Shown here: positions 35,494 through 43,340 of the stretch, piece by piece
How positions within the stretch are numbered: position 1 is the stretch's first letter
How the letters are laid out: each line of letters starts with the position of its first letter
Made by a program: the position numbers and the translations under genes
The notes under the pieces: generated by a model
The model's input: the letters and a program-made list of their open reading frames with translations, nothing else
Told to the model about the DNA's origin: nothing
Databases searched by the model: none
Origin: Pseudonocardia sp. EC080619-01
GTDB taxonomy: Bacteria > Actinomycetota > Actinomycetes > Mycobacteriales > Pseudonocardiaceae
Assembly (NCBI RefSeq): GCF_001420995.1
Contig: NZ_CP012184.1
Location: 666,501 to 730,500, forward strand
DNA: 64,000 bases
Direction: 5' to 3'

Positions 35494-36717
35494 GTGGGCC
35501 TCGTGATGCAGGACGACCTCTTCGACGCCCAGTTCGTGCGTGCGCTGGCCTACGTCCGGTCCGGCGGGGCGGAGCTCGGCGAGTGCGTGGCGACCGCACG
35601 GCGGATCACCCGCACCGACGGCGCACTCTGGTACGCGGAGTGGTCCGCGACCGCGGAACGCGTGCAGCGTGACGCCGAGGAGAGCCTGCGCCGGGGGCAC
35701 CGGGCGAGCGCCCGGGACGCGTTCCTGCGGGCGTCGAACTACCACCGCACCGCCGGCCTGTTCCTCATGGGCGCGCCGGTGGACCAGCGGTTCCGGGACA
35801 GCTCACGGGCCCAGACGGCGGCCTTCCGCGCCGCGGGCGAGCTGTTCGACCGCCCGCCGGAGGTCCTGGCGATCCCGTACGAGGGCACCACGCTGCCCGG
35901 CTACTTCTTCCGCGCAGCCGGCGACGACCGGCCCCGGCCGACCGTGATCCTCACCGACGGCTACGACGGCACGGTCGAGGAGCTCTACCTCGCCTCCGGC
36001 GCCGCCGCCCTGGAGCGCGGCTACCACGTGCTCGCCTTCGACGGCCCCGGCCAGGGATCGGTGATCCTCGACCAGGGCATCCCCTTCCGGCCGGACTGGG
36101 AGAACGTCGTCTCCCCCGTCGTCGACCACGCCCTCGCCCGCCCCGACGTCGACCCGGCGCGGATCGCGCTGATCGGCTGGAGCTTCGGCGGCTACACCGC
36201 CCCGCGGGCCGCGACCGCCGAGCACCGGCTGGCCGCCTGCGTCTCCGACAGCGGGCCCTACGACCTGCTCGACGCCGTCCGCGCGAAGCTGCCCCGCGTG
36301 CTGACCCGGGGGCTCCCCCACGGCACGCCGCTCACCCGGCCCCTGCTGCGGGCCGCCCTCGGCTCCACCATCCGCAAGCCGTCCGCAGGCTGGTCGATGC
36401 GCCGCAACCTCTGGGTGCACGGGGCCGGCGACCCGCTGGAGATGCTGTCGATGCTCGCCGCGTACACGCTCAAGGGCCGCGAGCACCTCGTCCGCTGCCC
36501 GACGTTCGTGTGCCGCACCGCGGGCGACGAACTGTCCGCGGCGGCCCCGGTCCTGGCCGCCGCGCTGACCTGCCCCGTCGAGTACGTCGAGTTCGGCCGG
36601 GCCGACGACGTGTCCGGGCACTGCGAGACGAGCGGGCGTGCCGTGTACCACCGCCGCGTCTTCGACTGGCTCGACGCCACGCTGGCGGCGCCCGCCCGGG
36701 TCGCGGCGGCGGGCTGA
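35494..36717 (+). CDS. alpha/beta hydrolase, FrsA/pseudooxynicotine-hydrolase type
   Basis: A 407-aa hydrolase. Residues 1-120 are a helical N-terminal domain (ASARDAFLRASNYHRTAGLFL), and the rest is an alpha/beta-hydrolase core with nucleophile elbow IGWSFGGYTAPRA, an acid in the CRTAGDE region and catalytic His in DVSGHCETS. The helical cap plus C-terminal hydrolase matches the group containing 2,6-dihydropseudooxynicotine hydrolase and FrsA-like acyl hydrolases that cleave C-C or ester bonds. No signal peptide. GTG start with GGGAGGG upstream. It follows the four-helix membrane protein by 31 bp on the same strand. The substrate is unknown. Confidence 0.85.
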   Translation: MGLVMQDDLFDAQFVRALAYVRSGGAELGECVATARRITRTDGALWYAEWSATAERVQRDAEESLRRGHRASARDAFLRASNYHRTAGLFLMGAPVDQRFRDSSRAQTAAFRAAGELFDRPPEVLAIPYEGTTLPGYFFRAAGDDRPRPTVILTDGYDGTVEELYLASGAAALERGYHVLAFDGPGQGSVILDQGIPFRPDWENVVSPVVDHALARPDVDPARIALIGWSFGGYTAPRAATAEHRLAACVSDSGPYDLLDAVRAKLPRVLTRGLPHGTPLTRPLLRAALGSTIRKPSAGWSMRRNLWVHGAGDPLEMLSMLAAYTLKGREHLVRCPTFVCRTAGDELSAAAPVLAAALTCPVEYVEFGRADDVSGHCETSGRAVYHRRVFDWLDATLAAPARVAAAG

Positions 36718-36730
36718 CCGGCGGCCCGGG

Positions 36731-39055
36731 TCACAGCAGGTCCAGGGCGGCACCGACGACCGCGTCGGCGTCGAGCCCGTGGTGGGCGTACACCGAGGCG
36801 AGGTCGCCGGACTGCCCGAACCGGGACACGCCCAGGTGGGTGGCGGGCACCCGGTTGATCCCGGCCAGGAACGCGAGGGTGTGCGGGTGCCCGTCGAGCA
36901 GCGTCACCATCGGTGCCGCCCGGCGGGCCGGGAAGACGGAGTCGAGCACCCACGGCTCGGCCTGCGGCCGGGCCGGGCGCCCGGCCCGCGCCTGGACGGC
37001 GTCGAACAGCAGCCCGGGGCTGGTCACGCAGACGACCTCCACCGCGTACCCCTGCCCGGCGAGCCGGTCGGCCGCGGCGAGCGCCTCGGTGAGCAGCGGC
37101 CCGGCCGCGGCGATCGTCAGGTCCGGGGTGCCCTCGGTGCGGCGCAGCGGGTAGGCGCCGGCGACGACCTGCCGGCGACGGCGCTCCCGTGCGGCCGGGT
37201 CCGCCGGGATCGCCGCGAGGGACTGGTCGACCGGGCGCGTCGAGAGCCGTAGGTACGCCGACGTTCCGTCCGGCCGCCCGAGACGGGCCAGCGACGCCAG
37301 CAGCGTCCACTCGACGTCGATCGCGAACGCCGGCTCGTAGGTCACGCAGCCCGGCTGCTCCAGCCCGACCGACGGCGTCGTCACCGACTGGTGGGCGCCG
37401 CCCTCCGGCGCCAGCGACACCCCGGACGGCGTCCCCACCAGGATCGACTGCCCGCCGGCGTAGATCCCGAACGACCACGGCTCCAGCGCCCGCTCGACGA
37501 ACGGGTCGTAGAGCACCCCGATCGGCAGCAGCGGCTGCCCCCACCGCGACCAGGTGGCGCCCAGCTCGCCGAGCGCGCCGACGAGGTTCCCCTCGGCGAT
37601 GCCCAGCTCCAGGTGCTGGCCGGTGGGGCGCTCGCGCCAGTGCAGGATCGTCTCGGGGTCGTCGTCGAACCAGTCCTTGCGCTCGGCCGTCGACCAGACG
37701 CCGACCTTGTTGACCCAGCCACCGAGGTTGGTCGACGACGACACGTCCGGGCACAGGGTGACGACCCGCCCGGCGGCGTCGGGCGCCTCCCGGGTGATGT
37801 CGAGCAGCGCGCGGCCCAGTGCCGCCTGCGTGGTGGCGCGGCCGGTCGGGGTGCGGCCGATGTCGGTGGGCAGCGCGGGAGCCGGGTGGTCCTCGACGGG
37901 GTCGCGGTGCAGGCGCCGTGCGGTGGCCAGGCACAGCTCGGCGGCAGCGGAGCCTGCCGGGAACCGCCGCCACGGGTCGTCGACGTCGGCGCCGACAGCG
38001 TCGGCGAGCTCGCGCATCTGGCCGGCGTCGAGGATCGAGCCGTGGTTCTGCGGGTGTCCCGCCGATGCGAGGCCGTGCCCCTTCACCGTGTAGGCGAGGA
38101 CGACGGTCGGGCGGGAGTCGTCGATCGCGTCGAACGCCTCGCGCAGCGCGTCCGGGTCGTGCCCGCCCAGGTTCCGAACGGCGGCGAGCAGCGTCTCGTC
38201 GTCCAGCGTCGCGACCAGCTCGGCGAGCCCGGGGTCGTCGCCGGGCAGCCGGGTGCGGACCTCGCCGGCGTCGCACCGCAGCAGCCGCTGGTACTCGGGG
38301 TTCTGCATGGTGTCGATCCGGGTCCGCAGCGCCTCGCCGCCGGGGCGGGCGAACAGCTCGTGCAGCAGCCGCCCGTACTTGACCGTGAGGACCTGCCAGC
38401 CGGCGGCGGCGAACATGCCCTCGATCCGCGTCGCCCCGATGTTGGGCACGACCCGGTCCAGCGACTGGCGGTTCAGGTCGACGATCCAGACGACCTCGCC
38501 GAGCTCGCCGACCATCGGGTCGAGGATGGCCTCCCAGACCGCGCCCTCGTCCAGCTCGGCGTCGCCGACCAGGGAGTACTGGCGCCCCTGGGAGACACCG
38601 CCGAACCGCGACGAGACGTAGCGGCGGGCCACGGCCCCCCAGATCGGGGCGGTCGCGCCGATGCCGACCGAGCCGGTCGAGTAGTCGACGGGGTCGGGGT
38701 CCTTCGAGCGGGACGGGTAGGACTGCAGCCCGCCGAACGCCCGCAGCGTCGGCAGGTACGACGCGTCCAGCTCGCCGAGCAGGTAGTTGATCGCGTGCAG
38801 GACGGGCGACGCGTGCGGCTTGACCGAGACCCGGTCACCGGGCTGCAGGTGCTCGAACCAGAGCGACGTCATGATCGTCACCAGCGAGGCCGACGACGCC
38901 TGGTGCCCGCCCACCTTGAGGCCGCTCGGGTCCCCGCGCCGGTTGGCCGCGTCGATGATCGCCGTCGACAGCCACAGCACCCGCTGCTCGATCTCGGCCA
39001 TCGGCCCGGCCGCCGGGACGGCGGGGGCGTTCGTCGGGTCGGCTGCCGTGCTCAT
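36731..39055 (-). CDS. AceE-like (homodimeric E1) 2-oxoacid dehydrogenase / transketolase-like protein
   Basis: A 774-aa thiamine-diphosphate enzyme. The N-terminal ThDP domain has GDAELDEGAVWEAI with NRQSLD about 25 residues on, the AceE form of the GDG-N motif; the middle (pyrimidine) domain has ELGIAEGNLVGALGELG with the catalytic Glu, and a transketolase C-terminal domain ends the protein. Actinobacterial AceE is usually about 900 residues, so this is a shorter paralogue. No E2 or E3 gene is nearby. It diverges from an Lrp/AsnC regulator, which suggests a 2-oxoacid derived from an amino acid as substrate and that regulator as controller; both are inferences. Confidence 0.82.
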   Translation of the reverse strand: MSTAADPTNAPAVPAAGPMAEIEQRVLWLSTAIIDAANRRGDPSGLKVGGHQASSASLVTIMTSLWFEHLQPGDRVSVKPHASPVLHAINYLLGELDASYLPTLRAFGGLQSYPSRSKDPDPVDYSTGSVGIGATAPIWGAVARRYVSSRFGGVSQGRQYSLVGDAELDEGAVWEAILDPMVGELGEVVWIVDLNRQSLDRVVPNIGATRIEGMFAAAGWQVLTVKYGRLLHELFARPGGEALRTRIDTMQNPEYQRLLRCDAGEVRTRLPGDDPGLAELVATLDDETLLAAVRNLGGHDPDALREAFDAIDDSRPTVVLAYTVKGHGLASAGHPQNHGSILDAGQMRELADAVGADVDDPWRRFPAGSAAAELCLATARRLHRDPVEDHPAPALPTDIGRTPTGRATTQAALGRALLDITREAPDAAGRVVTLCPDVSSSTNLGGWVNKVGVWSTAERKDWFDDDPETILHWRERPTGQHLELGIAEGNLVGALGELGATWSRWGQPLLPIGVLYDPFVERALEPWSFGIYAGGQSILVGTPSGVSLAPEGGAHQSVTTPSVGLEQPGCVTYEPAFAIDVEWTLLASLARLGRPDGTSAYLRLSTRPVDQSLAAIPADPAARERRRRQVVAGAYPLRRTEGTPDLTIAAAGPLLTEALAAADRLAGQGYAVEVVCVTSPGLLFDAVQARAGRPARPQAEPWVLDSVFPARRAAPMVTLLDGHPHTLAFLAGINRVPATHLGVSRFGQSGDLASVYAHHGLDADAVVGAALDLL

Positions 39056-39117
39056 CGTCGTCTCCAGCTTCGTCGCTGCTCGCGCAGGTTGCTCCCCCAG
39101 CCCACCACCGCGATCAT

Positions 39118-39200
39118 GAGTGCACAACCTGATCCGGCGGGACCGTGCAGAGTGCACGGATCCACGGGCAGCGGACCGAGCGGGGACGGGCAGAGTGCAC
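39118..39200. promoter_or_regulatory. putative Lrp operator array with three GAGTGCAC boxes
   Basis: GAGTGCAC occurs at 39118-39125, 39150-39157 and 39193-39200, on the same strand, spaced 32 and 43 bp, close to three and four helical turns. The middle copy is half of the perfect inverted repeat CGTGCAGAGTGCACG (39144-39158). The array lies between the divergent AceE-like and Lrp genes and reaches the proposed Lrp start codon. In-phase multiple sites are usual for Lrp-type octamers. Confidence 0.5.
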
Positions 39201-39743
39201 ACCGGCGACCACACCCACACGACCGGCGGCGGCGACCGCGCGGTGCCGCCGGGTCCGGGCGCACCGGCGCCGACCGACCTCGACGGGCACGACGCCCGGC
39301 TCCTGCTGGCCCTCGCCGAGGACCCGCGGGCGACCGTGCTGGCGCTGGCCGGGAAGGTCGGGCTCTCCCGCAACACCGTGCAGGCCCGGCTGGCCCGTCT
39401 CGACCGGCTCGGGGCGCTCGACACCTTCGAGCGCCGCGTCGACCCGGCCGCGCTGGGCTACCCGCTGACCGCCTTCGTCACCGTGCGGGTGGTGCAGCGC
39501 GAGCTCGCCGCGGTCGCCGACGCGCTGGAGCGGGTGCCGGAGGTGCTGGAGGTGCACGGCGTCTCCGGCGAGGAGGACCTGCTCGTCCACCTGGTCGCCC
39601 GCGACGCCGACGACCTCTACCGCATCGCCGGGCACCTGCTCGCCATCGACGGGGTGGAGCGGACGTCGACGTCGCTGGTCATGCGCTCGCTGGTCGGGTT
39701 CCGTACGGCCCCCCTGCTGCACCGGCTGGCCGGCGGCGGCTGA
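39195..39743 (+). CDS. Lrp/AsnC family transcriptional regulator
   Basis: A regulator of about 182 aa. After a 35-residue Gly/Pro-rich leader, the helix-turn-helix spans LDGHDARLLLALAEDPRATVLALAGKVGLSRNTVQARL, followed by the AsnC ligand-binding ferredoxin-like (RAM) domain with VHGVSGEEDLLVHLVARDADDL. Two starts are possible: GTG 39195, taken here because it leaves the inverted repeat at 39144-39158 upstream as an operator, and GTG 39120, which would place that repeat inside the gene. It diverges from the AceE-like gene and is the likely regulator of that gene and itself in response to an amino or oxo acid. Confidence 0.88.
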   Translation: MHTGDHTHTTGGGDRAVPPGPGAPAPTDLDGHDARLLLALAEDPRATVLALAGKVGLSRNTVQARLARLDRLGALDTFERRVDPAALGYPLTAFVTVRVVQRELAAVADALERVPEVLEVHGVSGEEDLLVHLVARDADDLYRIAGHLLAIDGVERTSTSLVMRSLVGFRTAPLLHRLAGGG

Positions 39744-39779
39744 CACCCGCGCCCCGCCCGCCCGGACTACGGTCGGGTC

Positions 39780-41105
39780 GTGCCCGATCTGCTGCCCTCC
39801 ACCCAGCGCACCCTGCTCGCCCGCGTCGCCCGCGCCCAGCGCGACGGCCGCGTCCCCTCCCTCGTCGCCGGCGTCGTCCGGGACGGTGGCCTGGCCTGGC
39901 ACGCCGGCCGCGGCGCGCTGCCCGCGGGCGCGGACGCCGACGACGTCCAGTACCGGATCGGGTCGATCACCAAGACGGTCTGCGCGGTCACCGTGCTGCG
40001 GCTGCGCGACGAGGGCCTGCTCGACCTCGACGACCGCCTGGAGCAGCACCTGCCCGGCACCCCGCTGGGCGACCGCACCCTCGGCCAGCTGCTCTCGCAC
40101 CTGGCGGGCGCCGGGTCCGAGAGCCCCGGACAGTGGTGGGAGCGCAGCCCCGGCGGCCCGCTGGAGGAGCTGGGCCTCGGCGACGCCGACCGGGTGCTGC
40201 CCGCGGCCCGCCGGTTCCACTACTCGAACCTCGGCTTCGGCCTGCTCGGGGAGCTGGTCGCGCGCCGCCGCGGCACGAGCTGGTCCGACGTCGCGCACGA
40301 CGAGGTGCTGGCCCCGCTCGGGATGAAGCGCACCTCGCCCCGGCCGCAGGCGCCGGCGGCCGAGGGACTGGCCGTGCACCCGTGGGCGGAGCTGACCCTG
40401 CCCGAGCCCGAGCACGACGCGGGCGTGATGGCCCCGGCCGGCCAGCTGTGGTGCTCCGCGCGCGATCTCGCCCGGCTGGGCGCGTTCCTGCTCGGCGACA
40501 CCGGCGGCGTGCTCTCCCCGGCCACGGTCGAGGAGATGACGCTGCCGGCGGGCATCGACTCCTCGTCGCCGATCTGGGCCGGGTACGGCCTCGGCGTGCA
40601 GGTGCTCCGGGTCGAGGGCGCCACGCTGGTCGGGCACGGCGGCTCGATGCCGGGCTTCCTCGCCGGGCTCTGGGTGGACCGCGAGGAGGGCACCGGCGCG
40701 CTGGCACTCGGGAACACGACGACCGGGCTGGACTCCGGCCTCGGCGCCGGCCTGCTCGCCGACCTCCGCGCGGCCGAGCCCCGGATCGTCGACGCGTGGG
40801 CGCCGGAGCCCGCGCCGGTGGATCCGGGGCTGCTGGGGCCGTGGTTCTGGGGACCCTCCCCGTACGCGCTGCGAGCGGTCGGCGGCGGGCTGCTGCACCT
40901 GGGCGGGCTCGGGCGACCGGGCCGGTCGTCGCGGTTCCGCCCGGGTCCGGACGGGACGTGGATCGGGATGGACGGCTACTTCGCCGGCGAGACCCTGCGG
41001 ATCGAGGGCGACCACCTGTGGCTCGCCACCTTCGTCTTCACCCGCACCCCGTACGATCCGGCCGCACCCGTTCCGGGCGGGGTGGACGACGCCGGCTGGC
41101 GCTGA
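39780..41105 (+). CDS. serine hydrolase, beta-lactamase/class C fold
   Basis: A 441-aa penicillin-binding-protein-like serine hydrolase. The active-site set is present: SITK (Ser-x-x-Lys) near residue 63, YSN at about 148, and HGG in LVGHGGSMPGFLAG. A C-terminal domain of about 120 residues (from LLGPWFWGPSP) resembles the lipocalin-like extension of EstB/ParDAE-type esterases. No signal peptide is evident, so it may be a cytosolic esterase or amidase rather than a cell-wall enzyme. The GTG start is six bases after a -10-like TACGGT without Shine-Dalgarno, suggesting a leaderless message. Substrate unknown. Confidence 0.85.
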   Translation: MPDLLPSTQRTLLARVARAQRDGRVPSLVAGVVRDGGLAWHAGRGALPAGADADDVQYRIGSITKTVCAVTVLRLRDEGLLDLDDRLEQHLPGTPLGDRTLGQLLSHLAGAGSESPGQWWERSPGGPLEELGLGDADRVLPAARRFHYSNLGFGLLGELVARRRGTSWSDVAHDEVLAPLGMKRTSPRPQAPAAEGLAVHPWAELTLPEPEHDAGVMAPAGQLWCSARDLARLGAFLLGDTGGVLSPATVEEMTLPAGIDSSSPIWAGYGLGVQVLRVEGATLVGHGGSMPGFLAGLWVDREEGTGALALGNTTTGLDSGLGAGLLADLRAAEPRIVDAWAPEPAPVDPGLLGPWFWGPSPYALRAVGGGLLHLGGLGRPGRSSRFRPGPDGTWIGMDGYFAGETLRIEGDHLWLATFVFTRTPYDPAAPVPGGVDDAGWR

Positions 41106-41182
41106 CGGCGCCGATATCGAATCGCAACCGACCGCCGAACGGCGCTGACCTGCGACGACGTCCGGAGCGGCGGACGTGGGCG

Positions 41183-41211
41183 GCGACAGGGACGAGCGTA
41201 GTACCTACACT
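41183..41211 (+). promoter_or_regulatory. promoter of the BCCT transporter gene
   Basis: GCGACA (41183-41188) and TACACT (41206-41211) are 17 bp apart. Transcription would start near 41218, leaving a 5' leader of about 70 nt that contains the dyad and hairpin described separately. Confidence 0.4.
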
Positions 41212-41232
41212 TCCCCCTCGAAACGACTTGTG

Positions 41233-41246
41233 CACGATTCATCGTG
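41233..41246. promoter_or_regulatory. dyad operator in the BCCT leader
   Basis: CACGATTCATCGTG is a perfect inverted repeat (6-2-6), about 15 bp downstream of the proposed transcription start. A second hairpin, ACGCCC (41266-41271) with GGGCGT (41276-41281), lies between the G-rich ribosome-binding run (41254-41263) and the ATG at 41290. The first dyad could bind a repressor that responds to osmotic stress or betaine. Confidence 0.4.
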
Positions 41247-41289
41247 TTCGACCGGGAGGGGGGAAACGCCCGTCGGGGCGTGACCTGTT

Positions 41290-43146
41290 ATGACACAGGC
41301 GGAACCACGTACGGATCCCGATAGTTCCGGGGCCGCTGAGGGTCGGTCACGCACCGACTGGACCGTTTTCGGAGTGGGTGCGGCGCTCGCCCTGCTCTTC
41401 GTGCTGTGGGGTCTCCTCTCCCCCGACAGCCTCGCGAACGCCGCGAGCACGATGCTCGACGGCCTCATGCGCGGTGGCGGCTGGGGCTTCATCCTCGCCG
41501 CGACCGGCTTCGTCGCGTTCGCGCTCTTCCTCGCGTTCAGCAAGTTCGGCCGGATCAAGCTCGGCACCGACGACGAGCAGCCCGAGTTCCGGACGGTGTC
41601 CTGGATCGCGATGATGTTCTCCGCCGGCATGGGCATCGGGCTGATGTTCTTCGGCGTGAACGAGCCGCTGACCTTCTTCACCTCGCCCCCGCCCGGCTCC
41701 GCGGCGCCGGAGTCGATCGAGGCGCTCCAGGTCTCGATGGCGACCTCGCTGTTCCACTGGACGCTGCACCCGTGGGCGATCTACGCCGTCGTCGGCCTGG
41801 CCATCGCCTACTCGACGTTCCGCAAGGGGCGCCGTCAGCTGATCAGCCAGGCGTTCATCCCGCTGATCGGCAAGCGTGCCGCCGAGGGCGGCATCGGCAA
41901 GGCCATCGACATCCTGGCCATCTTCGCCACGCTGTTCGGCTCCGCCGCCTCGCTGGGCATCGGCGCCTTCCAGATCGGCGGTGGCATGCAGACCGTCGGC
42001 TGGGTCGACGGCCAGGTCGGCGCCCCGGTGCTGGCCGTGATCATCGTCGTGCTCACCGCGGCCTTCATCCTGTCCGCGGTCTCCGGCGTCGCCCGGGGCA
42101 TCCAGTGGCTGTCCAACACCAACATGGTGCTGGCCGCCGTGCTCACCGTCTTCGTGTTCGTGGTCGGCCCGACGGTGATCATCCTCGACCTGATCCCGAC
42201 CACGATCGGCGCGTACTTCTCGCAGTTCTTCGAGATGGTCGGGCGCACCGAGGCCGTCGGCGGGGAGCCGATGCTCGAGTGGCTGTCCGGCTGGACCGTC
42301 TTCTACTGGGCCTGGTGGATCTCCTGGACGCCGTTCGTCGGCATGTTCCTGGCCCGCATCTCGCGCGGCCGGACGATCCGCGAGTTCGTCGGCGGCGTGA
42401 TCCTCGCGCCGAGCCTGGTCTCGCTGGTCTGGTTCTGCGTCTACGGCGGCACCGCCATCACCCAGGTGCAGCAGGGCACGACCCAGTTCTCCGACGACTC
42501 GAACGTCCAGCTGTTCGAGATGCTCGGGGCCTACCCGTGGGCCACCTTCACCGGCCTGCTGGTGATGCTCCTGGTCGCGATCTTCTTCGTGTCCGGTGCC
42601 GACGCGGCCTCGATCGTCATGGGCACGCTCTCGCAGCGCGGCACCATCGAGCCGAGCCGCTGGGTCGTCATCTTCTGGGGTGCGGTCATGGGTGCGGTCG
42701 CCGTGCTCATGCTGGTCACCGGCGGGGAGGACGCGCTCGACGGCATCCAGAACCTCACGATCCTGGTCGCCGCACCGTTCGTGGTGATCATGGTCATGCT
42801 CTGCTTCGCGCTCTACAAGGACCTGCGGCGCGACCCCGTGGTCCTGCGTGAGCAGAAGGGCGCCGAGGTCATCGAGCAGGCCGTGGACTGGGCCACCGAC
42901 AAGCACGGTGACGACTTCTACGTGAAGGTCGGCGTGTTCCCGAAGGACTACAAGGAGGAGCCCTCCACCAACGGGTACGCGAACGGTCCCGGCACCGGCC
43001 CCGGCTACACCATGACCGAGCCCGGGGAGGGCCCGGTGTCCGCCGAGGACGGGACCGGTGACGGGTCCGCGGACACCACCACCCCGGACGACGGTTCCGG
43101 GAGCGGGACGTCCGACCGCAAGGACAGCCCGGTCGGCGGCGACTAG
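41290..43146 (+). CDS. BCCT family betaine/choline/carnitine transporter
   Basis: A 618-aa secondary transporter with about 12 membrane helices that takes up glycine betaine or related trimethylammonium compounds with Na+ or H+, for osmoprotection or as nutrients. The BCCT signature is clear: MFSAGMGIGLMFFGVNEPL and the Trp-rich FYWAWWISWTPFVGMFLA followed by RISRGRTIREF. The N-terminal cytosolic tail is short (about 30 residues), while the C-terminal tail of about 90 residues is Gly/Asp/Glu-rich; in BetP such a tail senses osmotic state. No choline oxidation genes are adjacent. An upstream dyad suggests control by a repressor. Confidence 0.93.
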   Translation: MTQAEPRTDPDSSGAAEGRSRTDWTVFGVGAALALLFVLWGLLSPDSLANAASTMLDGLMRGGGWGFILAATGFVAFALFLAFSKFGRIKLGTDDEQPEFRTVSWIAMMFSAGMGIGLMFFGVNEPLTFFTSPPPGSAAPESIEALQVSMATSLFHWTLHPWAIYAVVGLAIAYSTFRKGRRQLISQAFIPLIGKRAAEGGIGKAIDILAIFATLFGSAASLGIGAFQIGGGMQTVGWVDGQVGAPVLAVIIVVLTAAFILSAVSGVARGIQWLSNTNMVLAAVLTVFVFVVGPTVIILDLIPTTIGAYFSQFFEMVGRTEAVGGEPMLEWLSGWTVFYWAWWISWTPFVGMFLARISRGRTIREFVGGVILAPSLVSLVWFCVYGGTAITQVQQGTTQFSDDSNVQLFEMLGAYPWATFTGLLVMLLVAIFFVSGADAASIVMGTLSQRGTIEPSRWVVIFWGAVMGAVAVLMLVTGGEDALDGIQNLTILVAAPFVVIMVMLCFALYKDLRRDPVVLREQKGAEVIEQAVDWATDKHGDDFYVKVGVFPKDYKEEPSTNGYANGPGTGPGYTMTEPGEGPVSAEDGTGDGSADTTTPDDGSGSGTSDRKDSPVGGD

Positions 43147-43166
43147 ACCGGATCCCCGCACGACAG

Positions 43167-43201
43167 GGCGGCCGGGTACCCCGACGGGGTGCCCGGCCGC
43201 C
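43167..43201 (+). terminator. terminator after the BCCT gene
   Basis: Arms 43167-43182 and 43186-43201 pair over 16 bp with a single G-U-type mismatch and a three-base loop, beginning 20 bp after the stop codon. A very stable hairpin without a U run. Confidence 0.6.
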
Positions 43202-43340
43202 GTCGTCGTGGGAGGGTCGTGGACCGACACGCTGCGGCGCGGCGAGACGTCACTCACAGGCGGTGACCGCACACCGACGCACGGTGAGTGGTCGGGAGTG
43301 ACCCGCGCCGACTCCGCTCGTTGCACAGGAGGGGCTCCCG

